A stretch of 21,939 nt of DNA from Gammaproteobacteria bacterium UBA7803 (GCA_002480525.1 DLCH01000072.1:1-21939); one strand, 5' to 3'; positions 7,557-13,862 are shown, counted from the stretch's first letter. The notes: generated from the sequence alone by a model not told the origin. Translations and numbers: made by a program.

Positions 7557-8966
7557 TCACTTCACTTTCATCAATTCCAGCTGGCCGAGCAGAGGCTCTA
7601 CGTCGCCGAGACCAGTCCTGCCGGCCAGAATGTCGCAGGTCCCCGTCTCGGCCTCGCTGATTAGCTCCATACTGGCGAGGCTGAATTGAACTGCGGCATG
7701 TTCGGCGTTCTCTTCTTCGCGATAGGGGTGGAGACGCGCGAGGAACTCGTTCACGGCCAGCGAGGCCGCAAACATGTTGACGCTGATGACAGCTGGGCGG
7801 TGATTCTCGCCGCCAGCTATATAGCCCTCGTCGACCTGCTGGCGGTACGCCGCCGGGTCATTCCGCGCCAGGCCAGCCTGGGCGACCTGGCTCATGGAAA
7901 AAAGGCCCCGGCTCATCAGGCTCGATTTACCGGGCTGTAGATAGTTGACGGTCCCGCAGACCTCCCGGATCCCCTGCCTACCCCACCGCTGGTCCGGGAG
8001 CAGCCGGACTCCGATGTCGAAATAGGGGATCGAATAATAGGTTGAAATAGTGTTCAGCAGGTAGCGGCCGTCGACGCTGTCCATGCATCCGAACACCACG
8101 TCGCATTGGGCCACCTCGTGGACGGCCTCCCTGGTCCAGAGGTTCTCCTCCAGCGCTACGACGCGCGTTCCAAGGCCAGCTCGCTCGATCGCCTCTTTCT
8201 GAAGCAGAACCTTCGGGCGCTGCCGCCTGGCGTCCCTGATCGTGCTGTTCAAAACGCGGTTAATGTTCCGTTCCTCGGCAGGTTCGTCGTCGACCAACAC
8301 CAGCTCCCCGACGCCAAGGCGGTAGAGTTGTTCGACCACAGGGCTTCCGGTTCCGGATGCGCCGACCACCGCGATCGATAGTCGTCGCAGCCGTTCGATC
8401 GTGCCGTCGTCGAAGATTTGTGATTGGGAGGCGAGGAAGCCCGGTGTTTCTAATCGGTCGTGAGCCGGGTACCAGAACTTAAGGTCATCCCCCGCGACGT
8501 TGACTTGCGAGAACGGCTGAAAATGGGGTTGTCCCGGCCAGAGAATGCGCGCCAGTATCGCTCCATCGGGGAGCATGATGGCGCTCCCGTGCGGAACCTT
8601 GTGCTCGACCCAGTCGTGAATCATCGGAAGCAGCTGCCGGTCAGCTTGGTCGTCGATTGGAGAGAACTCGCCATGGCCGCCAGGATGGCTGTGTATTTTT
8701 ACGACCGACAGTCCGTGCTCCTCCGCCTGGTCCAGTGCCGGTGCAAGAGAGTCAGTGGACCAGCGGACGCGGCCCGGCAAGCGTTCCGCGCATTCCAGCT
8801 GCGGAATCTCAACGATCGTTCGAACCAGCAGCCGGTGGCGCCGGAGTCCACCCCTCCTGCCGCAGAGCAAAATGGCAACGGCTTCTTTGCCGTCACCGGG
8901 AAACAGGATCTGCCGCAGCCTGGCATATTGATCACCGGAGAGCGTCAACGTGATTGGTGCCGTCAT
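7557..8966 (-). CDS. JAB/JAMM peptidase fused to ThiF/E1-like adenylating enzyme
   Basis: A 469-residue fusion. Residues about 1-150 are a JAB/JAMM metallopeptidase, with E28, and the motif H92-x-H94-x7-S102-x2-D105 (HSHPGG...FSPID) intact, so it should remove or process the ubiquitin-like protein. Residues about 180-430 are an E1 (ThiF) Rossmann domain: GASGTG (202-207), VDDEPAEERNINR (D226, R233, N236, R237), K252 and D296 in GCMDSVDG. These are the adenylation residues that would activate the partner's C-terminal Gly. Around 337-357 the segment ends GKSSLMSRGLFS, with serines where ThiF/MoeB enzymes have a Cys pair; no Cys follows until near the C-terminus. The start at ATG 8966 overlaps the E2 stop (ATGA), preferred over an in-frame start at 8990. 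Confidence 0.93.
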   Translation of the reverse strand: MTAPITLTLSGDQYARLRQILFPGDGKEAVAILLCGRRGGLRRHRLLVRTIVEIPQLECAERLPGRVRWSTDSLAPALDQAEEHGLSVVKIHSHPGGHGEFSPIDDQADRQLLPMIHDWVEHKVPHGSAIMLPDGAILARILWPGQPHFQPFSQVNVAGDDLKFWYPAHDRLETPGFLASQSQIFDDGTIERLRRLSIAVVGASGTGSPVVEQLYRLGVGELVLVDDEPAEERNINRVLNSTIRDARRQRPKVLLQKEAIERAGLGTRVVALEENLWTREAVHEVAQCDVVFGCMDSVDGRYLLNTISTYYSIPYFDIGVRLLPDQRWGRQGIREVCGTVNYLQPGKSSLMSRGLFSMSQVAQAGLARNDPAAYRQQVDEGYIAGGENHRPAVISVNMFAASLAVNEFLARLHPYREEENAEHAAVQFSLASMELISEAETGTCDILAGRTGLGDVEPLLGQLELMKVK

Positions 8967-9364
8967 GATTCGAACTCTCTCGCCAGCCACTCCTCCACCA
9001 GCAGGATATGAGTGCCCAGATTGTCGGTGCTCGGCTGCCAGGGGTGCTTCGCCGTCCGGTGCCGCGACCAGCGCTGGAAACTCTTGCCGTCGATTGCCTG
9101 GGTGGACTGCGTCGCCCCGATCCGGCGGCCGTCCTTGCGGCGGATGGCCGGGTGGAAGTAGACCATGTCCAGCGGTGCCGGCGGATAGCCCGATTCAATC
9201 CGGATTGCAGCCGTGACATGGCTTTGCACGTATCCGCCGTGGGTCGGGAATTCGTGGATGAGCACCCAGGGCGAGCCGTCGAGTATGGCTTCCCAGGGAA
9301 GGCCATACTCGTTCAGGAACGCCTGGTCGTCCGGGGGAAGCTCAAACTCTCGCCTCGGCTCCAT
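8963..9364 (-). CDS. E2-like (UBC-fold) protein, Prok-E2_E type, without cysteine
   Basis: A 133-residue protein of the bacterial E2/UBC-like 'E2_E' group. It would accept the activated ubiquitin-like protein and help join it to targets. Evidence: HEFPTHGGYVQSHVTAAIRI, then ESGYPPAPLDMVYFHPAIRR, which parallels the E2 'YPxxPP' strand-turn. This is followed by the hallmark FQRWSRH (96-102), then W109, D114 and a C-terminal helix ILLVEEWLAREFE. The predicted protein contains no cysteine anywhere, so a classical E2 thioester cannot form; S95, S100 or H102 might substitute, which is inference. ATG 9364 was chosen for its GGAGGG ribosome site and because the upstream extension is low-complexity Arg-rich and overlaps the Ubl gene. 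It is one base from the Ubl stop and overlaps the E1 start. Confidence 0.88.
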   Translation of the reverse strand: MEPRREFELPPDDQAFLNEYGLPWEAILDGSPWVLIHEFPTHGGYVQSHVTAAIRIESGYPPAPLDMVYFHPAIRRKDGRRIGATQSTQAIDGKSFQRWSRHRTAKHPWQPSTDNLGTHILLVEEWLAREFES

Positions 9365-9365
9365 C

Positions 9366-9704
9366 CTATCCCTCCGTCTGGTCCCGCGGCAGCGCCTTGA
9401 ACTTCTCCAGGCCCGGCCTTCGCAGATCGACGTGCTCATCCAGGCCGACTTTCTCGGGCTTCGCGCCCGCCCGCTTTACGCGCAAGGTGTAGTCGTCCGC
9501 CGGGAGGAGCCCGGCCAAGGTCAGCACTTCGCGCCCCGTCGGCTTGGGGTCGTGGATCACGAACGGCTCGCCGTTGACCTTGAGGCGGTAGCCTCTGGCC
9601 AGCGGCGGTTGCTCTCCCCGCCGCGCGTATTCCTCGAGATCGATGATGTCGTCCAGTACCGCCTCGATCCCCTGATCTTTCCGGTGTATTTCCGTGTTGC
9701 TCAT
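9366..9704 (-). CDS. Ubiquitin-like beta-grasp protein (Multi-ubiquitin family, single domain)
   Basis: A 112-residue ubiquitin-like modifier, first gene of the minus-strand operon. Residues about 38-106 match the Multi-ubiquitin beta-grasp pattern: YRLKVNGEPFVIHDPKPTGREV, then LTLAGLLPADDYTLRV, and GLDEHVDLRRPGLEKF. An N-terminal helix of about 35 residues (DDIIDLEEYARRGEQPP) precedes it, as in many members. The chain ends DQTEG with glycine as the last residue, so the C-terminus needed for adenylation by the E1 is exposed without processing. Only one beta-grasp domain is present, whereas the family name comes from proteins with several. Start ATG 9704 has AAAGG upstream. It and the E2 gene are one base apart. 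Confidence 0.88.
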   Translation of the reverse strand: MSNTEIHRKDQGIEAVLDDIIDLEEYARRGEQPPLARGYRLKVNGEPFVIHDPKPTGREVLTLAGLLPADDYTLRVKRAGAKPEKVGLDEHVDLRRPGLEKFKALPRDQTEG

Positions 9705-9763
9705 CTTTTCAACCTTTCGTTTCTAGCGAATGTCGGCCAGAACGCGGCCGCCATAACAACATG

Positions 9764-9779
9764 ACATAGCATGCTATGT
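9764..9779. repeat. Perfect 16-bp palindrome, candidate operator
   Basis: ACATAGCATGCTATGT reads identically on both strands with no spacer. It sits 60 bases upstream of the Ubl start and 93 upstream of the regulator start, where a dimeric XRE repressor could block the minus-strand promoter. The symmetry is direct; the function is inferred. Confidence 0.6.
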
Positions 9780-9780
9780 T

Positions 9781-9809
9781 TATCAAGCACGAATATAGCG
9801 CGCTTGATA
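9781..9809. repeat. 8-bp inverted repeat with 13-base spacer, candidate second operator
   Basis: TATCAAGC at 9781-9788 pairs exactly with GCTTGATA at 9802-9809. It begins two bases from the neighbouring palindrome. Its right arm covers the TTGATA that may be the -35 box of the regulator gene, so binding there could give autoregulation. The repeat is seen; the role is inferred. Confidence 0.45.
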
Positions 9810-9832
9810 TTTCTAGCAGTATCGTGTGAAAT
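9804..9832 (+). promoter_or_regulatory. Putative sigma-70 promoter of the XRE regulator
   Basis: TTGATA (9804-9809, five of six consensus bases) is followed by a 17-base spacer and TGAAAT (9827-9832, four of six). Position about 40 bases ahead of the start codon is suitable. The -10 match is weak. Confidence 0.35.
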
Positions 9833-9871
9833 TGCTTAAGGAACAAAAGCTTATGGCAACCGGGGACGATC

Positions 9872-10243
9872 ATGGGCGACGAGATTTCATTGGGTGAGTA
9901 CCTACGATCTATCCGCGAAGATCGCGGATTCACGCTCAGAGGCGTTGAGGAGGCGACGGAAAAGCAGGTGTCCAATGCCTATCTCAGCCAGATCGAGAAC
10001 GGCAAGATCAAGAAGCCATCGCCAAATATCCTGCTGGTGCTTGCGGATCTCTACGGCATCGACTTCGAGGGCTTGATGCGCAGGGCCGGCCACCTGACGC
10101 CGCCGCGCCGGAGCAGCAGCGAAGCACGCCACGGCCGGGTTGCGACATTTGCCGAGCATGACCTTACGCCGGAAGAAGAATCTGAACTCATGAAGTATCT
10201 GAGGTTTCTGAGAAGCCGGGAGAAGACGGGTGGCAAGACCTGA
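9872..10243 (+). CDS. XRE-family HTH transcriptional regulator
   Basis: A 123-residue DNA-binding protein with a helix-turn-helix of the XRE/HTH_3 type at residues about 6-67: LGEYLRSIREDRGFTLRGVE, then VSNAYLSQIENGKIKKPSPN, and LADLYGIDFEGLMRRAG. The C-terminal half is polar, with a helix DLTPEEESELMKYLRFLRSR that could dimerise or present a cleavage site. The start at ATG 9872 has GGGG seven bases upstream. The gene overlaps the following M78 peptidase gene by 14 bases. XRE-M78 pairs are known switches in which the peptidase cuts the repressor, so this protein probably represses the divergent ubiquitin-like operon through the nearby palindrome. Confidence 0.92.
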   Translation: MGDEISLGEYLRSIREDRGFTLRGVEEATEKQVSNAYLSQIENGKIKKPSPNILLVLADLYGIDFEGLMRRAGHLTPPRRSSSEARHGRVATFAEHDLTPEEESELMKYLRFLRSREKTGGKT

Positions 10244-11144
10244 CGACAGCAGCCTAGCGCCGCATGATCTGCGGATTATCGAGGAACGGGCGCACCGGCT
10301 ACTAGACGAAGCTGACGGCTGGGACCAGTTCCCGGTCCCGATCGACGAGATCCTTGGTGCGGCGGATCTGCAGGTCGCTCCGGCCGGCGCGTTCGATGCG
10401 GCGTCGATCATCGCCTACATCAAAGGCAAGACCGCCGTCGCGGCGAACGCGATCAAAAGCGCGGTATCTAAGGTGTTTGGACTCTACGATGCGGGAGAGC
10501 GCCTGATTCACATTGATACGACGGTCGTCCAGTCGAAGCAGAATTTCCTGAAGCTCCACGAGACTGGCCACGACCGGATACCGACCCACAGGAAGCTCTT
10601 CCGGCTCTTCCAGGATTGCCGCGAAACGCTCTCACCGGAGATCGCCGACCAGTTTGAACGCGAGGCGAACAACTTCGCCCGCTACGTGCTGTTCAAAGGC
10701 AGCACGTTTGGCGAAATGGCAGCCGACCACGATCTTGGAATCAGGATACCGATGAGACTGGGGAAGAAGTTCGGGGCGTCGGTCTATGCTTCATGCCGGG
10801 AGTACGCGCGGACGAATCGCCGAGAATGCCTGGTCTATGTTTTGGAGCCTTTGCAGACAGGCGAGGGGCTGGTCTACTACGCCGAGGTTAGAAGAATAGA
10901 GCCGTCACCCAGCTTCCGGCTTCGTTTTGGGACACCCATCGACACGCGCATAACGCCTCGCCACGCGCTATGGCCCGTGATCCCCATTCGGCGAAAAATG
11001 ACTGCCCCCCTGGAGATCGTAATGACGGATTTGAACGGTCAGCGTCATGTGTGTCTTGCCGAAGCATTCGATACGACCTACAACATCGTAGTTCTGATCT
11101 ACCCATGCCGGGCTCTTGCGACCTCGGTGTTGACGGCGCGCTAG
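10230..11144 (+). CDS. ImmA/IrrE-type (M78) metallopeptidase
   Basis: A 304-residue putative zinc peptidase. The signature is LKLHETGHDRIP (H110-E111-x-x-H114), followed by the third-ligand segment FEREANNFARYVL (E143 or E145), the layout of ImmA/IrrE proteins. It starts at GTG 10230 inside the XRE gene, with GGGAGAAG just upstream. The C-terminal half (about 165-304) goes beyond the minimal peptidase. It includes SCREYARTNRRECLVYVLEP and a beta-rich end, and may be a GAF-like or other sensor domain; I cannot assign it with certainty. In CapH/CapP-type pairs the M78 enzyme cleaves its repressor after sensing DNA damage, so this protein probably derepresses the divergent operon. That role is inferred. 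Confidence 0.9.
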   Translation: MARPDDSSLAPHDLRIIEERAHRLLDEADGWDQFPVPIDEILGAADLQVAPAGAFDAASIIAYIKGKTAVAANAIKSAVSKVFGLYDAGERLIHIDTTVVQSKQNFLKLHETGHDRIPTHRKLFRLFQDCRETLSPEIADQFEREANNFARYVLFKGSTFGEMAADHDLGIRIPMRLGKKFGASVYASCREYARTNRRECLVYVLEPLQTGEGLVYYAEVRRIEPSPSFRLRFGTPIDTRITPRHALWPVIPIRRKMTAPLEIVMTDLNGQRHVCLAEAFDTTYNIVVLIYPCRALATSVLTAR

Positions 11145-11416
11145 CATCGCCCGTGACAGTGGGCTAGGCCGAAGCAATCCAGCCCGCACCGGCGCGATGA
11201 AGGATACGCCCCGGAAGAGCCACTATAGTCGCAGAGCTTGGCGGCGCAGGCTGGTCGGTCTCTGACTACCTGCTGGGCCTGCTCGTGCTCATTGGTTCGT
11301 TCACAGCCAATACTGCTCCTTTTTGGCTGCCGATGTCGCGACTGGTGTCGGGGGAAACCTCGTGAATCCAGCCGTGGTAAAGTCCATCCGCGATATGAGA
11401 GTGGAAGGGGGTGACC
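11145..11416 (+). other. Intergenic region, no gene seen
   Basis: About 270 bases between the M78 peptidase gene and the secreted-protein gene. It contains short open frames only, with no family resemblance. A ribosome site (AAGGGGG, 11405-11411) at its end serves the next gene. No clear promoter or terminator was found. Confidence 0.4.
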
Positions 11417-11884
11417 ATGATGCGGGAAATGGTCTGTACGGCGTTTTCGCTATTGATGGCTCCGGTCATGGGGGCCTTGGCCGTGGACGAGCGAGAGGGC
11501 TACAACATCACCGTGTCGATCAAGGTTGATGAGCAGAAGCAGGACGGCAGGCCGTGGGATGCCGGGGGAACCAACGCTCTTCCGGACATTAGAGGGACGA
11601 TCATATTCATCAACGACAACGAAAAGGCGCTAGACCTTCCGAGACGTCAGGACACGCTCAGCCTGCAGGTTTCAATGCGCAACGTCCGCCTCAAGCCCCA
11701 GGACCAGATTCAGGTCATCATTGAAGATGAAGATTTCGTATTCAACGATCAGATCGCTGAAGGCTTCCTCACCTATGAGGGTGGCACCCGATTTGTCGTC
11801 AAGAACGGCGCGGCTTCGTTCGAGTTCGATCTGGAGGGTGCGGAAACGATGTCCGTCGATCAGAGATCGCATGAACACGAATAG
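11417..11884 (+). CDS. Secreted protein of unknown function, beta-rich
   Basis: A 155-residue protein with an N-terminal signal peptide (MVCTAFSLLMAPVMGALA, probable cut before VDERE). ATG 11417 is chosen because AAGGGGG lies five bases upstream; GTG 11411 is in frame but lacks this. The mature part is acidic and beta-rich: YNITVSIKVDEQKQDGRPWD, then LPDIRGTIIFIND and VIIEDEDFVFNDQIAEGFL. The D-E-D...N-D pattern and the K-x-D-G-x-PWD phrase faintly recall calcium-binding C2-type domains, but I would not name it so. It lies on the same strand as the XRE-M78 pair, 272 bases downstream, so it may be an independent cargo gene. Function unknown. Confidence 0.7.
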   Translation: MMREMVCTAFSLLMAPVMGALAVDEREGYNITVSIKVDEQKQDGRPWDAGGTNALPDIRGTIIFINDNEKALDLPRRQDTLSLQVSMRNVRLKPQDQIQVIIEDEDFVFNDQIAEGFLTYEGGTRFVVKNGAASFEFDLEGAETMSVDQRSHEHE

Positions 11885-12462
11885 AAATAGATGTTCTGTG
11901 CTTCAGGCTATCCCTCCGCCAGCGGCGGCCATCCCCGCGGACGCCCGGTCCCGAAGTCTATCGTCAGAGCGTGCCTGGTTCGGGTCGCCCTCCAGTTTCG
12001 TGGCGGACAAATCTGCCTGATCTTCGCCATGCGCGCTTCGGCGTGCTTCTTGTTGTGTTTGTGGATCGCTTCATCTCGGACATGGACGGCGAAGCCGCGA
12101 TCCTGAACGTGAGCGTCGCCCATGCAGCGCTGCGCGAATCGATACCGCGCAGAACCCACGACTGGCCTGTGCGGCGTAACAGGTCCTTCCACGGGAGGCG
12201 CTGGCCTAATGAGCCTAATTCCGGCGCGTTCAGGGCGAGCGTAGATCGAGACGGCAGCTGCTTGCAATCGAAATGGGCACGCGGTTCCCTCCTTTTGGCC
12301 GGTTCGCTCGGAAGCGGCCCGCTGCCATAGATGCCGAGGACACAGCCGGCAATGGAAGATCGTCGTCTCGTAGCCTCGCTGCGATAGCGTCTCGCAACAG
12401 ACTCAGCGAACCACGACGCACCGCGCTGGCGTTTCTCCTGTCGTTCGGCCCGTGAACCTTCA
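11885..12462 (+). other. Intergenic stretch between cargo and second transfer module
   Basis: These 578 bases hold overlapping open frames on both strands but none with a good ribosome site or recognisable domain. The longest is a 178-codon minus frame (12500 to 11964) that is Arg- and Ser-rich and overlaps the RAQPRD start. A second minus frame (12267-11908) contains the more natural-looking piece DEAIHKHNKKHAEARMAKIR, perhaps a decayed remnant. No tRNA, repeats or insertion-sequence ends were seen. It marks the right edge of the cargo slot. Confidence 0.35.
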
Positions 12463-12798
12463 ATGATCGGATTCATGAACCGACGCCACGCCCACTCCAT
12501 CTTGATTGCGACGCGAGCTTTGGCGGTGGCCCTGATTGTGACCGTGAGCGTGCCGGCACAGGCGGATCAGGATGCCGAACGAGAGCTCCTGGCGAGATTG
12601 GGGTATGAGCTGGCGGCGCTGACAACGTTGATGGACGACGCGGAAGCGGCCGCCAATCCCGATGCCCGCGTTCGCTTCCGCTACGACTGGCTGCGCGAGG
12701 ACATCCGGCGTGTCCGCACGGGCATTCAGGAACACGTTGATGCCCCCCGTGCGGAGCCCCGGACCGTTGCGCCGCTGCGCGGCGACTACCGACGGTGA
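12463..12798 (+). CDS. RAQPRD-family ICE protein
   Basis: A 111-residue exported protein of the RAQPRD family (TIGR01690/Plasmid_RAQPRD), first of the second transfer block. A signal peptide (IATRALAVALIVTVSVPAQA) precedes DQDAERELLARLGYELAAL and the conserved RVRFRYDWLREDIRRVRTGI segment. The C-terminal APLRGDYRR is the local version of the end motif. ATG 12463 and ATG 12475 (MNRRHAH) are both possible, and neither has a clear ribosome site. The role is a small periplasmic component of the transfer apparatus, of unknown activity. It resumes the canonical ICE gene order after the cargo. Confidence 0.88.
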   Translation: MIGFMNRRHAHSILIATRALAVALIVTVSVPAQADQDAERELLARLGYELAALTTLMDDAEAAANPDARVRFRYDWLREDIRRVRTGIQEHVDAPRAEPRTVAPLRGDYRR

Positions 12799-12807
12799 GC
12801 GAATCCC

Positions 12808-13038
12808 ATGACCGCCGAACAGAATGCTGCCTTCCAAGCTGGCTCGGGCGTCACGGCGAGCACCCTGCTCACAGCCATCGCCAGCATTGTCCTGGTACTC
12901 GCGTTGGTGTGGGTGATCTGGGTCACTTTGGGGTCGTTTCGGGCCTGGCAGGACGGCCAGATCAGCTTGTTCGACCTCACCTGGGCAACGCTGCGGGCCA
13001 GCATCGTGTTGCTGGTACTCGGGTTCTATCTGCGATGA
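12808..13038 (+). CDS. ICE protein, PFL_4701 family (TIGR03758)
   Basis: A 76-residue small membrane protein. The first 15 residues (MTAEQNAAFQAGSGV) are typical of the family. Two hydrophobic helices follow: LLTAIASIVLVLALVWVIWV (about 20-40) and ASIVLLVLGFYLR at the end, separated by SFRAWQDGQISLFDLTWATL. It is placed as expected between RAQPRD and the PFL_4702 membrane protein. Such small two-helix proteins next to VirB2-like subunits may be pilin-like or channel components; this is inference. Confidence 0.88.
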   Translation: MTAEQNAAFQAGSGVTASTLLTAIASIVLVLALVWVIWVTLGSFRAWQDGQISLFDLTWATLRASIVLLVLGFYLR

Positions 13039-13124
13039 GGCCCGCGGATCTGCTGGCCCTCCGGGACCGGAATCCACACCAGGTAATCAATCGGGGCAAC
13101 GCCCCAGTAGTCAGGGAGATGGCG

Positions 13125-13475
13125 ATGAAGAACGAACGACACACATACTTGGTCATGCTTGCGATGGCTGCCTGGGGTGCGCTGCCGTGGCCCGTGTGGG
13201 CCGCGCTGCCAACGCCGGTCCCGCCGAGCACGGCGCCCGCTGCAGGTGACTGGATCGGACTGATCGAGGGCTACATCCGGGATGGTGGGATCGTGCTGGG
13301 ACTCGCGATCGCGGTGCTCGGTTTCCTGTGGGTGGCGTATCTCGCCTTCGCCAAATTCAACGAGGCGCGGCAGGGTCGGGCCGAATGGGCCGAGGTTGGC
13401 GTGCTCGGCATCGTCGGCGCGGTGGTGCTCATCTTTGCGAGCTTCCTCTTGACCGAAGCGGCTGGGGTGATCTGA
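13125..13475 (+). CDS. ICE membrane protein, PFL_4702 family (TIGR03745)
   Basis: A 116-residue protein with a signal peptide (MLAMAAWGALPWPVWAALP) and two further hydrophobic segments, GIVLGLAIAVLGFLWVAYLA and VGVLGIVGAVVLIFASFLL. The layout is that of VirB2/pilin-like subunits, so it may be the conjugative pilin; this is inference. ATG 13125 is preferred because GGGAG lies six bases upstream; ATG 13119 is in frame but too close to that site. The motif APAAGDWIGLIEGYIRDG after the signal is family-like. It lies six bases from the next gene. Confidence 0.87.
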   Translation: MKNERHTYLVMLAMAAWGALPWPVWAALPTPVPPSTAPAAGDWIGLIEGYIRDGGIVLGLAIAVLGFLWVAYLAFAKFNEARQGRAEWAEVGVLGIVGAVVLIFASFLLTEAAGVI

Positions 13476-13481
13476 AGCCCC

Positions 13482-13862
13482 GTGTCCGAGCCCCGCGACA
13501 TCCTGGCCGATCGCCTGAACACGCAACCCGCCATCTTCAAGGGTTGCTCGTCGAGCGAACTGGGCGTCATGGCCGGCGTTTCCGTCGGCGTCTGGCTGCC
13601 GCTCGGTCTGCTGCTGGCGGGGCTCATGGGCGCCGTGACGATGGGTTTCGGCATCGCGGGCGTCGGCACTGTGGCAACGGTCGTGGCACTCGCCGGCGTG
13701 TTCCAGCGCCTGAAACGCGACCGCCCGGACGGCTACTACCAGCAACGTCTGCTGCTTTGGCTGGACGAACGGGGCCTCCGACGGGCGCAGTTCGTCCGGC
13801 GGAGCGGTGCCTGGAACATCGGCAGGACCCATCATGGGCCGCTATCGCCACGAGATCGATAA
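13482..13862 (+). CDS. Conjugative transfer region protein, TIGR03750 family
   Basis: A 126-residue inner-membrane protein, GTG start at 13482. The N-terminal ILADRLNTQPAIFKGCSSSE is the conserved family entry. It is followed by two closely spaced membrane helices (VMAGVSVGVWLPLGLLLAGL and AGVGTVATVVALAGVF) and a basic cytoplasmic tail with RLKRDRPDGYYQQRL. Layout and size resemble TraL/VirB3-like proteins that partner the VirB4 ATPase, an inference from topology. It overlaps the next gene by 29 bases. Confidence 0.87.
   Translation: MSEPRDILADRLNTQPAIFKGCSSSELGVMAGVSVGVWLPLGLLLAGLMGAVTMGFGIAGVGTVATVVALAGVFQRLKRDRPDGYYQQRLLLWLDERGLRRAQFVRRSGAWNIGRTHHGPLSPRDR

Larger units (their letters stand above)
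9705..9871. promoter_or_regulatory. Divergent promoter/operator region between Ubl operon and XRE-M78 pair
   Basis: These 167 bases lie between the divergent starts of the Ubl gene (minus) and the XRE regulator (plus). The middle is clearly richer in A and T than its surroundings and carries two inverted repeats. The plus strand ahead of the regulator contains TTGATA, 17 bases, then TGAAAT as a fair sigma-70 match. The arrangement suggests one region controlling both transcripts, with the XRE protein as repressor. This is inference from layout and symmetry. Confidence 0.65.

Noticed and set aside
8460..9011. 183-codon plus-strand frame across the E1 and E2 genes
   Set aside because: Antisense to the JAMM-E1 fusion with its intact metal and adenylation motifs; no domain features of its own.
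7557..9704. Reading the E1/E2/Ubl genes as ThiF/MoaD sulphur-carrier metabolism
   Set aside because: The fused JAMM peptidase, the E2-like partner and the Multi-ubiquitin-type modifier fit a conjugation system, and no thiamine or molybdopterin genes are nearby.
11140..11168. Possible hairpin after the M78 peptidase stop (CTAG...CTAG with CCC/GGG)
   Set aside because: The stem is short and interrupted and no T-run follows, so it was not called a terminator.
11964..12500. 178-codon minus-strand frame over the gap before RAQPRD
   Set aside because: Arg/Ser-rich, no ribosome site or domain, and it overlaps the RAQPRD start on the other strand; kept only as a note in the gap entry.
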